26,629 nt of DNA, taken from NCBI GenBank assembly GCA_046094825.1, contig JBJTIF010000092.1, positions 1-26,629 of the forward strand, in the 5' to 3' direction. The DNA comes from JBJTIF01 sp046094825 (lineage in GTDB: Bacteria; Actinomycetota; UBA4738; HRBIN12). The notes beneath the pieces were generated by a model. The model saw only the letters and a list, made by a program, of their open reading frames with translations. It was not told the origin of the DNA and made no database searches. Positions 14,501-21,565 of this stretch are shown here, piece after piece (position 1 is the first letter of the stretch; every line of letters begins with the position of its first letter). The translations under genes were made by a program, and so were the position numbers.

Positions 14501-15760
14501 TCAGCCGACGAGGTCGCGGAGCCGCGGGAGGATGTCCGTGCCCCGGAGGGCACCGAGCGCGCCCGCGGCGGCGGCATGCTCCCCGAAGGTCTCGACACCG
14601 TCGGGCGCGACACCCGCCCCCGCGACGAGGAGGGGGACCGGGTCGGCCGTGTGGGCCTTGCGGACGCACGACGTCGCGTGGTCCGCGGTGACCGCGACCA
14701 CCGTGCGGCGCAGGTCGAGACGCGGGAGGACCTCGCCGAAGAAGGCCCGATCGATGAGCTCGATCACGTCGCGCTTGTCGAGGGCTCGGCCATCATGGGC
14801 GGGCACGTCGGGTCCCTTCAGGTGGACGTAGAGCGCCTGGTGCTCCTCGAGCGCCTCGGCCGCCCGCTCGGCCCAGACGGCGTAGTCCTCGGGCCCCGCG
14901 AGGCGGGGGACGTCGAGCCCCTCCATCCCGAGGACCTTCGCGATGCCCCGCTCGACCGGCATCTCCACGAAACACGCCCAGCCGAACCCGAACCGCTCGC
15001 GGATCGGCTGGAGGTGCGGGACGGTGTCGCCGCCGTCGCGGGTGAGGATGCAGTTGCCGGGCATCTGCCCCGCCGCCCGACGTCGGGCGTTCACGTCCGA
15101 TCGGTCGAGGACGCGCGCCGATCCCTCGACGAACGCGTTCGTGAGCGCCGCCGCCCGCGCCGCCTCGGGGCTCGCGTCGAGCGGCGTCGCGGTGACGACG
15201 GTGTCGTCGAAGGTCTCGAGGGCGACGCCGAGCGATCCCTCCTTGCGGTAGGCGGGGTCCGTGTTCGACACGGCGGCCGAGAGGTGACCGCCGCGGGGAC
15301 GCAGGACGAGCACGCCGCGGTGCTCGACTGTGGCGCGGAGCTCGAAGCTCGCGTCATCGAGCTGCAGGGTGCGGTTCACCTCGTCCGCGAGCGCGTGCGC
15401 CTCGTCGGAGGACAGATCGCGCCCGACGCGTCGGTCGACGATGCGGGGCCACTCCGCCGTCGCGAAGTTCACGCGGTACGCGAGATCGCCGTCGTCGAAG
15501 GCCATGCCCTCGCCGATCGCCTCGACGACGCCGCGACCGGGGTGCTCCTCCGTGGGGTCGTAGCCGAGGATCGCGAAGACCGCGATGTCGGACTCCGGCG
15601 CGATGCCGGGACCGACCGTCACGACGGTGCCGCTCCGGCCGCGCGCCGCGAGCGCGTCGAGGGTCGGGGTCGCCGCGGCCTCGAGCGGCGTTCGCCCGTC
15701 GAGCGCCGGGTGCGGATCGTCCCCCAGGCCGTCGAGGCAGACGTAGAGGAGGCTCGCCAT
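14501..15760 (-). CDS. apgM: 2,3-bisphosphoglycerate-independent phosphoglycerate mutase, archaeal type (ApgM)
   Basis: Interconverts 3- and 2-phosphoglycerate in the cytosol without the bisphosphoglycerate cofactor; 419 aa, alkaline-phosphatase fold. Motifs fit the short ApgM family rather than the roughly 510-aa GpmI: CLDGLGD with metal-binding D10, nucleophile S57 in PGIAPESDIAVF, then GYDP. The central segment is NARRRAAGQMPGN. HLKGPDVPAHDG (313-324) and TADHATS (358-364) carry the remaining metal ligands. The ATG at 15760 lies 5 nt after the tpiA stop, so it is the last gene of gap-pgk-tpiA-apgM. An archaeal-type mutase embedded in a bacterial triose-phosphate operon is less common than GpmI or GpmA. 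Its relatives in the superfamily include phosphonopyruvate-decarboxylase-like annotations, a frequent misnaming. Confidence 0.93.
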   Translation of the reverse strand: MASLLYVCLDGLGDDPHPALDGRTPLEAAATPTLDALAARGRSGTVVTVGPGIAPESDIAVFAILGYDPTEEHPGRGVVEAIGEGMAFDDGDLAYRVNFATAEWPRIVDRRVGRDLSSDEAHALADEVNRTLQLDDASFELRATVEHRGVLVLRPRGGHLSAAVSNTDPAYRKEGSLGVALETFDDTVVTATPLDASPEAARAAALTNAFVEGSARVLDRSDVNARRRAAGQMPGNCILTRDGGDTVPHLQPIRERFGFGWACFVEMPVERGIAKVLGMEGLDVPRLAGPEDYAVWAERAAEALEEHQALYVHLKGPDVPAHDGRALDKRDVIELIDRAFFGEVLPRLDLRRTVVAVTADHATSCVRKAHTADPVPLLVAGAGVAPDGVETFGEHAAAAGALGALRGTDILPRLRDLVG

Positions 15761-15765
15761 CGCGG

Positions 15766-16533
15766 TCAGCGGTACTTCACGATGAGCGCGAGATCCTCGG
15801 GGTCGAGCGACGCGCCGCCGACGAGCGCACCGTCGATCTCCGGGTGCGCCATGAATCCGCGGATGTTGCCGGGCGTGACGCTCCCGCCGTAGAGGCAGCG
15901 GACCGCCTGCGCCGCCGCCGCCGAGTGGAGGTCGGCGATCGTCGCGCGGATCGTCGCGATGACCTCGCCCGCGTCAGCGGGCTCCGGTGTCCGCCCCGTG
16001 CCGATCGCCCAGACGGGCTCGTACGCGACGACCGTGCGCCGCACGTCCTCGACGGCGACGCCGGCGAGGGCCTTGCGCACCTGCGCACCGACGCGGTCGG
16101 CGGTGCCGCCCGCCTCGCGCTGGTCGAGGGTCTCACCGACGCAGAGGATCGGCGTCATCCCATGCGCGACGACCGCGCGGACCTTCCGCTGCACGATCTC
16201 GTCCGTCTCGCCGAAGAGGGCCCGTCGCTCGGAGTGGCCGACGATGACGTAGGCGACCTTCAGGGCTTCGAGCATCCCGGGCGAGACCTCGCCGGTGAAC
16301 GCGCCCTGCTCCTCCGGGTGGACGTCCTGCGCCCCGAGGAGGTACGGGAGCCGATCGCCCTCGAGGAGCGTCTGGACGGGACGGAGCGCGGTGAACGCGG
16401 GGCAGATCACGACCTCGACCCGCTCGGCGTCCGCGCGATCGAGGAGGTACGAGAGCTTCTGCACGTCGCGGATGGACTCGAGGTGCGTCTTGTGCATCTT
16501 CCAGTTCGCCGCGATCATCGGTCGCCGCGCCAT
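15766..16533 (-). CDS. tpiA: Triosephosphate isomerase
   Basis: Interconverts dihydroxyacetone phosphate and glyceraldehyde 3-phosphate; cytosolic TIM barrel, 255 aa, normal length. Catalytic K12 lies in AANWKMHKT, H100 in IVGHSERR and E172 in AYEPVWAIGTG; the phosphate-binding LYGGSVTPGN is near the C terminus. A GTG at 16536 immediately precedes the ATG at 16533. The ATG is preferred because it makes the TGATG overlap with the pgk stop and sits 7 nt after GGAGG, against 4 nt for the GTG. Third gene of the glycolytic operon. Confidence 0.98.
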   Translation of the reverse strand: MARRPMIAANWKMHKTHLESIRDVQKLSYLLDRADAERVEVVICPAFTALRPVQTLLEGDRLPYLLGAQDVHPEEQGAFTGEVSPGMLEALKVAYVIVGHSERRALFGETDEIVQRKVRAVVAHGMTPILCVGETLDQREAGGTADRVGAQVRKALAGVAVEDVRRTVVAYEPVWAIGTGRTPEPADAGEVIATIRATIADLHSAAAAQAVRCLYGGSVTPGNIRGFMAHPEIDGALVGGASLDPEDLALIVKYR

Positions 16534-17717
16534 CACGCCACCTCCAGCGCCCGGATCCCGGGCAGGTCCCGTCCCTCGAGGAACTCGAGCGACGCGCCGC
16601 CACCGGTCGACAGGTGCCCGAAGGCTCCCTCGAGCCCGAGGCGACGCACGGCGGCAAGGCTATCGCCCCCGCCGACGACCGAGAACGCCCGGGAGGCCGC
16701 GATCGCCCGCGCGACCCCCTCGGTGCCCGCGGCGAAGGCGGGGACCTCCGCGACGCCGAGCGGACCGTTCCACAGGACGGTGCGGGCGCCGGCGACCACG
16801 GCCGCGAAGCGCGCGACGGTCGCCGGCCCGATGTCGAGGCCGCGGAGACCGTCGGGGATCGCATCGGCGGGCACGACCCGCGTCGGCGCATCGGGGTGCG
16901 CCTCCTCGGCGGCAACCACGTCGATGGGCAGCGCCACCTCCACACCGCGCGCGGCTGCGGCATCGAGCACGGCGAGCGCCTCCGCGCCCCGATCGGGCTC
17001 GACGAGGCTGCCGCCGATCGCCCCGCCGCGCGCGGCGATCGGGGTGAACGCCATCGCGCCACCGATGCAGAGCGCGTCGACGCGCTCCGCCAGCGCCCCG
17101 AGCGTCGCGAGCTTGTCGGACACCTTCGCGCCGCCGAGGATCGCCACGTAGGGCCGCTCGGCGCCCTCGCGGAGCCGCGAGAGCACGTCGACCTCGCGGA
17201 TGAGGAGCCGCCCTCCCGCGCTCGGGAGGAGCGCGGGGAGCGCCGCGACGGAGGCGTGCGCGCGGTGCGCTGCGCCGAAGGCATCATCGACGTAGCGGTC
17301 GGCGAGCCCGGCGAGCGCTCCGGCGAACGCGGCGTCGTCCGCCTCCTCCCCCGGTTCGAACCGGAGGTTCTCGAGGAGGACGACGCCTCCTGGGCGGAGC
17401 GCTGCGCAGGCCGCGGTGGCGGATGGCCCCACGACGTCGGCCGCGACCTCGACCGCGACGCCGAGCAGCTCGGCGAGGCGGACGCCGACGGGCGCCATCG
17501 AGAACTCCGGGCGGACGCTCCCTCTCGGTCGTCCCAGGTGCGACGCGACGACGAGCGATGCACCGCGGTCGAGGAGCTCGCGGAGCGTCGGGAGTGTGGC
17601 CGCGATGCGGAACTCGTCCGCGACGCGCCCGCCGGCGAGGGGGACGTTCAGATCGGCCCGGACGAAGACGCGCAGGCCGCGCACGTCCCCGAGGTCGTCG
17701 AGCGTCCGCAGGCGCAC
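16533..17717 (-). CDS. pgk: Phosphoglycerate kinase
   Basis: Transfers phosphate from 1,3-bisphosphoglycerate to ADP; cytosolic, 394 aa, normal length. The N-terminal substrate domain has VRADLNVP at about 19-26 and SHLGRPRG at about 60-67, then YVDDAFGAAHRAHAS. The nucleotide domain has ILGGAKVSDKL and, near the C terminus, VVGGGDSLAAV. The start is GTG at 17717, 4 nt after the gap stop, with little Shine-Dalgarno signal, so it probably relies on translational coupling. It overlaps tpiA by one base at its stop. Confidence 0.97.
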   Translation of the reverse strand: MRLRTLDDLGDVRGLRVFVRADLNVPLAGGRVADEFRIAATLPTLRELLDRGASLVVASHLGRPRGSVRPEFSMAPVGVRLAELLGVAVEVAADVVGPSATAACAALRPGGVVLLENLRFEPGEEADDAAFAGALAGLADRYVDDAFGAAHRAHASVAALPALLPSAGGRLLIREVDVLSRLREGAERPYVAILGGAKVSDKLATLGALAERVDALCIGGAMAFTPIAARGGAIGGSLVEPDRGAEALAVLDAAAARGVEVALPIDVVAAEEAHPDAPTRVVPADAIPDGLRGLDIGPATVARFAAVVAGARTVLWNGPLGVAEVPAFAAGTEGVARAIAASRAFSVVGGGDSLAAVRRLGLEGAFGHLSTGGGASLEFLEGRDLPGIRALEVA

Positions 17718-17721
17718 GGGG

Positions 17722-18729
17722 TCAGCCGCGGTCGGCGATGAGCGCGATGAGGTCGACGACGCGGTTCGAGTACCCCCACTCGTTGTCGTACCAGCCGATG
17801 ACCTTCACCTGATCGCCCATCGACATCGTCGAGAGCGCATCGAACGTGCACGACGCGGGGGTACCGACGATGTCGGAGGAGACGATCGGGTCCTCCGTGT
17901 ACACCAGGCGTCCCGCGAGCGGCCCCGAGGCCGCGGCGGCCGCGAACGCCGCGTTCACGGCCTCGACGCTCGCCGGGGTCGCGAGCGTCGCGACGAGGTC
18001 GGTGACCGAACCATCCGGGACCGGGACCCGCATCGCCATGCCGTCGAGCTTGCCCTGCAGGTGCGGCAGGACGAGGCCCGTCGCCTTCGCGGCACCGGTC
18101 GACGTCGGGATGATGTTCACCGCCGCGGCGCGCGCGCGACGCAGATCCTTGTGCGGCAGGTCGAGGATCTGCTGGTCGTTCGTGTAGGCGTGGATCGTGG
18201 TCATGAACCCGCGGCCGATGCCGAACGCGTCGTCGAGCACCTTCGCCATCGGGGCGATGCAGTTCGTCGTGCACGACGCGTTCGAGATGATCCGGTGCGC
18301 GGCGGGGTCGTAGCGATCGTCGTTCACGCCGAGCACGAGGGTGATGTCCTCGTCCTTCGCGGGCGCGCTGATGATGACCCTCCGCGCGCCCGCGGTGAGG
18401 TGCTGCTCGGCGTCCGCGCGCTTCGTGAACCGACCCGTCGATTCGACGACGACGTCGGCCCCGAGCGCGCCCCAGGGGAGCGCCGAGGGGTCCCGCTCGG
18501 CGACGACGGGCAGGCGCACCCCGTCGACGATGAGGTCGGACCCGTCGACCTCCACCGCCCCGGGGAAGGTCCCGAGGACCGAGTCGTACTTCAGGAGGTG
18601 CGCGAGCGTGGGGGCGTCCGTGATGTCGTTCACGGCGACGAACTCGATGTCCGCGCCCTGTCGCCGGGCCGCGCGGAAGACGTTGCGCCCGATCCGCCCG
18701 AACCCGTTGATGCCGACCCGAACCGTCAT
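17722..18729 (-). CDS. gap: Glyceraldehyde-3-phosphate dehydrogenase, type I
   Basis: Oxidises glyceraldehyde 3-phosphate to 1,3-bisphosphoglycerate; 335 aa, normal length. The Rossmann fold starts VGINGFGRIGR, and D35 in AVNDITD points to NAD rather than NADP use. Catalytic C153 is in NASCTTNC, H180 in TTIHAYT, and the C terminus has GWYDNEWGYSNRVVDL. The ATG at 18729 has AGGAGG about 6 nt upstream, and a TAGGAT box lies about 27 nt ahead. First gene of the operon gap-pgk-tpiA-apgM. In Actinobacteria whiA usually sits immediately upstream; here rapZ does. Confidence 0.98.
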   Translation of the reverse strand: MTVRVGINGFGRIGRNVFRAARRQGADIEFVAVNDITDAPTLAHLLKYDSVLGTFPGAVEVDGSDLIVDGVRLPVVAERDPSALPWGALGADVVVESTGRFTKRADAEQHLTAGARRVIISAPAKDEDITLVLGVNDDRYDPAAHRIISNASCTTNCIAPMAKVLDDAFGIGRGFMTTIHAYTNDQQILDLPHKDLRRARAAAVNIIPTSTGAAKATGLVLPHLQGKLDGMAMRVPVPDGSVTDLVATLATPASVEAVNAAFAAAAASGPLAGRLVYTEDPIVSSDIVGTPASCTFDALSTMSMGDQVKVIGWYDNEWGYSNRVVDLIALIADRG

Positions 18730-18756
18730 GGCTGCCTCCTCGCGCCTCGTGCGCCC

Positions 18757-18762
18757 ATCCTA
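18757..18762 (-). promoter_or_regulatory. Putative -10 box (TAGGAT) of the glycolytic operon
   Basis: TAGGAT lies 27 nt before the gap ATG and just after the rapZ hairpin. The leader of about 20 nt contains AGGAGG, so unlike uvrA or uvrC this transcript would be leadered. Confidence 0.45.
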
Positions 18763-18772
18763 GCCAACGCTC

Positions 18773-18792
18773 CCCGCGGGCTCTCCCGCGGG
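18773..18792 (-). terminator. Hairpin after rapZ
   Basis: Two copies of the self-complementary octamer CCCGCGGG flank a 4-nt spacer, forming an 8-bp stem that starts 1 nt after the rapZ stop. No U-tract follows. It probably separates the uvrC-rapZ unit from the gap operon. Confidence 0.45.
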
Positions 18793-18793
18793 A

Positions 18794-19678
18794 TCACCGG
18801 TCGACGTCGCGGTGCTCGACCGATGCGGGCAGCCCACGATCCCGGAAGAAGGCGGCGAGGTCCTCGGCGACGACGACGCTCCGGTGCCGTCCACCCGTGC
18901 AGCCGATCGCGACCGTGAGGTAGGACTTCCCCTCGGCCACGAACCCCGGGAGCATGAATCCCAGGAGCGCGCGGAGGCGGCGGAGGAACTCCCGGTACGT
19001 CTGCTGCCCGCGGACGTAGGCGCCGACCCGGGCGTCGGTCCCCGGCAGGGGCCGCAGGACGTCGACCCAGTGCGGGTTCGGAAGGAAGCGGCAATCGAGG
19101 ACGAGGTCCGCGTCGCGGGGGGTCCCGTGCTTGAAACCGAAGGAGATGATCGAGACGGTGAGGTCCGGCGCCGCCCCTTCACCGCCGAACGCCTCGCGGA
19201 GGCGATCGCGGAGCTCGTGCGGGGAGAGCGCCGAGGTGTCGATCACGAGGTCCGCGTCCCCGCGGAGGCCCGCGAGCACCTCGCGCTCCGCACGCACGCC
19301 CTCGAGGATGCGGTCGCCGGGAGCGAGCGGGTGCCGGTGACGCGTCGCCTCGTACCGGTTCACGAGCACGTCGTCGGACGCCTCGAGGAAGAGCATGCGG
19401 AGCCCGACCCCGGCCGCGGCGAGGTCGCCGAGCGCCTGCGCGAGGTCGTCGAAGAACACGCCGCCGCGGACGTCCGCGACGATCGCGATGCGCGACGGTC
19501 CGCCCGGCCGGGCCCCGAGCTCGGCCAGCTTCGGGATGAGGGTCGGCGGCAGGTTGTCGACGACAAACCAGCCGAGGTCCTCGAGCACCTTCGCCGCCTC
19601 CGAGCGGCCCGCGCCGGAGAGTCCGGTGATGAGGAGCACCTCCGGCGCGCCGGCCGTGGGCGCGCGACGCGCGTTCAC
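18794..19678 (-). CDS. rapZ: RapZ/YvcJ family nucleotide-binding protein
   Basis: Cytosolic, 294 aa. In Escherichia coli RapZ directs RNase E to the GlmZ small RNA; in Bacillus the homologue YvcJ is a nucleotide hydrolase of unclear role. No small-RNA partner is implied here. The P-loop is GLSGAGRS (19-26), with Arg25 where the classical Walker lysine stands; the same substitution is, as far as I recall, usual in actinobacterial members. The family signature EDLGWFVVDNLPP follows, and the C-terminal domain has GFKHGTPRDADLVLDCRFLP and AIGCTGGRHRSV. The start is GTG at 19678, overlapping the uvrC stop as GTGA, so the two are translationally coupled. yvcK and whiA, its usual downstream partners, are absent. 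Confidence 0.96.
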   Translation of the reverse strand: MNARRAPTAGAPEVLLITGLSGAGRSEAAKVLEDLGWFVVDNLPPTLIPKLAELGARPGGPSRIAIVADVRGGVFFDDLAQALGDLAAAGVGLRMLFLEASDDVLVNRYEATRHRHPLAPGDRILEGVRAEREVLAGLRGDADLVIDTSALSPHELRDRLREAFGGEGAAPDLTVSIISFGFKHGTPRDADLVLDCRFLPNPHWVDVLRPLPGTDARVGAYVRGQQTYREFLRRLRALLGFMLPGFVAEGKSYLTVAIGCTGGRHRSVVVAEDLAAFFRDRGLPASVEHRDVDR

Positions 19679-21525
19679 GCCCCCACCGCCGGGCGGGAGA
19701 GCGACTCGTGGATCGTCCGAGCGAGCGCCGGCCCGACCCCCGGCGTCGCCGCGATGTCCTCGACGGTCGCAGCCGACAGGCGTCGCAACGATCCGAAGCG
19801 CCGCAGGAGCGCACGCTTGCGGGTCTCCCCCACCCCGGGGATCGCGTCGAGCGGCGAGACGAGCGCTCGCCGCTCGCGCTTCGCGCGGTGGTACGTGACC
19901 GCGAAGCGGTGCGCCTCGTCGCGGAGGTGCTGGAGGACGAAGAGGGCCTCCGAGCCACGGGCGATCCGCAGCGGTTCGGGCTGGCCCGGCAGGTAGACCT
20001 CCTCGAGCCGCTTCGCGAGGCCGATCACCGGCACGCGGGTTCCCGTCGACTCGAGCGCCTTCTCCGCTGCCCCGAGCTGGCCCCGGCCGCCGTCCACGAC
20101 GATGAGCGCCGGTGGATACGCGAACCGGCGTCCCTCGCGCACGCCCTCGTGGAGGCGCTCGAGCCGCCGGGTGAGCATCTCCTCCATGCTCGCGAAGTCA
20201 TCCTGGCCCTCGACCGACCGGATCGAGAAGCGTCGGTAGTCGCTCCGTTTCGGGAGCCCGTCCTCGAAGACGACCATCGACCCGACCTTGTCGGTCGGTC
20301 CGAGGTTCGAGATGTCGTAGCACTCGATCCGCAGCGGTGCCTGTTCGAGCTCGAGGACGGTCGCGAGTTCGGCGAGTGCCCTCGATCGCGCCCCGAAGTC
20401 GCTCGCGCGCCGGAGCTTGTGCGAGCGGAACTCCTCGCGCGCGTTCGCGGTCACCGTCTCGAGGAGGCCTCGCTTCGCGCCGCGGGCCGGGACGGCGAGC
20501 CGGACCGGCCCGCCGCGACGTGCACCGAGCCACACCTCGAGGACATCGCGATCGGGCGGCATCACCGGCACGAGGATCCGCGGCGGGACGTCGTCTCGCT
20601 CCATGTACACCTGCCGCAGGAACGACCCGACGAGCGCCGGACCGTCGAGATCCTCGACGCGATCGACGACCCAGCCCCGTCGCCCCATGACCCGCCCCGC
20701 CCGGACGGTGAAGACCTGGAAGGCGGCCTCGAGGTCGTCCTCGACGAGCCCGATGACGTCGAGGTCGTCGTCGCCGGGCAGCACGACCTCCTGGGTCTCC
20801 ATCGCACGGCGCGCCGCGGCGAGCGCGTCGCGGAGCCGCGCCGCGCGCTCGAACTCCTCGGCGGCGGACGCCTCGCGCATCTCGCGCTCGAGCCGGGCGA
20901 GGACGGGGGCGGTGCCGCCGGCGAGGAACCCCACGAGCGCGTCGACGTGGGCCCGGTACGAATCCTCCGTCACCCCGGTCGCGTCGGGGACGCACGGGCC
21001 CGCGCATCGGCCGATGTCGAAGTAGAGGCATGGCCGCTTCGCGCGGGCGCGCTGCTCGAAGAAGCCATCCGAGCACGTCCGCACGGGGAAGACGCGGGTG
21101 AGCGCATCGAGCGTGTCGCGGATCGCGTACGCGTGCGCGTACGGCCCGAAGTACCGGACGCCCTTGCGCCTGCTCCCGCGGAGCACGCGCGCACGCGGCC
21201 ACGCCTCGCCCGTGGTCACCGCGAGGAAGGGGTACGACTTGTCGTCGCGGAACCGGACGTTGAACCGCGGCTGGTGCTCGCGGATCAACGTGTGCTCGAG
21301 CAGGAGCGCCTCGACCTCGGTGGACGTGACGGTCCACTCGATCGTCGTCGCGGAGGCGAGCATCTGCGCGGTCCGCGGGTGCGGGGGCCGCCCCCAGTAC
21401 GAGAGGACCCGCTTCCGGAGCGACCGCGCCTTCCCGACGTAGATCGGTCGCCCGTCGGCATCGCGGAAGACGTAGGCGCCCGGCGCCTCTGGGACCTCGG
21501 CGGCGGCGGGGCGCGGGGCGCTCAC
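19675..21525 (-). CDS. uvrC: Excinuclease ABC subunit C (UvrC)
   Basis: Dual endonuclease of nucleotide excision repair that cuts both sides of a lesion presented by UvrAB; 616 aa. The GIY-YIG nuclease domain opens the protein (G16, Y18 and Y29-V-G31, then R36). Four cysteines, C151, C166, C174 and C178 (CLYFDIGRCAGPC), match the iron-sulfur cluster motif of UvrC. A UVR segment FERAARLRDALAAA binds UvrB. The RNase H-like domain has ECYDISNLGPTDKVGSMVVF and the C terminus carries a double helix-hairpin-helix (IPGVGETRKRALL, TPGVGPALARTI). Two adjacent GTG codons (21528, 21525) could start it; 21525 is chosen because it lies 6 nt after TAGGAT. It overlaps rapZ by 4 nt. Confidence 0.96.
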   Translation of the reverse strand: MSAPRPAAAEVPEAPGAYVFRDADGRPIYVGKARSLRKRVLSYWGRPPHPRTAQMLASATTIEWTVTSTEVEALLLEHTLIREHQPRFNVRFRDDKSYPFLAVTTGEAWPRARVLRGSRRKGVRYFGPYAHAYAIRDTLDALTRVFPVRTCSDGFFEQRARAKRPCLYFDIGRCAGPCVPDATGVTEDSYRAHVDALVGFLAGGTAPVLARLEREMREASAAEEFERAARLRDALAAARRAMETQEVVLPGDDDLDVIGLVEDDLEAAFQVFTVRAGRVMGRRGWVVDRVEDLDGPALVGSFLRQVYMERDDVPPRILVPVMPPDRDVLEVWLGARRGGPVRLAVPARGAKRGLLETVTANAREEFRSHKLRRASDFGARSRALAELATVLELEQAPLRIECYDISNLGPTDKVGSMVVFEDGLPKRSDYRRFSIRSVEGQDDFASMEEMLTRRLERLHEGVREGRRFAYPPALIVVDGGRGQLGAAEKALESTGTRVPVIGLAKRLEEVYLPGQPEPLRIARGSEALFVLQHLRDEAHRFAVTYHRAKRERRALVSPLDAIPGVGETRKRALLRRFGSLRRLSAATVEDIAATPGVGPALARTIHESLSRPAVGA

Positions 21526-21531
21526 CACGCC

Positions 21532-21537
21532 ATCCTA
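21532..21537 (-). promoter_or_regulatory. Putative -10 box (TAGGAT) of uvrC
   Basis: TAGGAT ends 6 nt before the GTG at 21525 with no ribosome binding site between. It is followed by GGC, as at other leaderless-type starts here. It would drive uvrC-rapZ. Confidence 0.5.
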
Positions 21538-21565
21538 CGGGGCGGCCCGCCTCCGCCCGACGCGC

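Noticed and set aside
10009..14691. A 1560-codon plus-strand open frame
   Set aside because: It lies antisense to four clear transporter genes. In GC-rich DNA the antisense frames of real genes often lack stops; the translation is Arg/Glu/Asp-rich without any recognisable motif.
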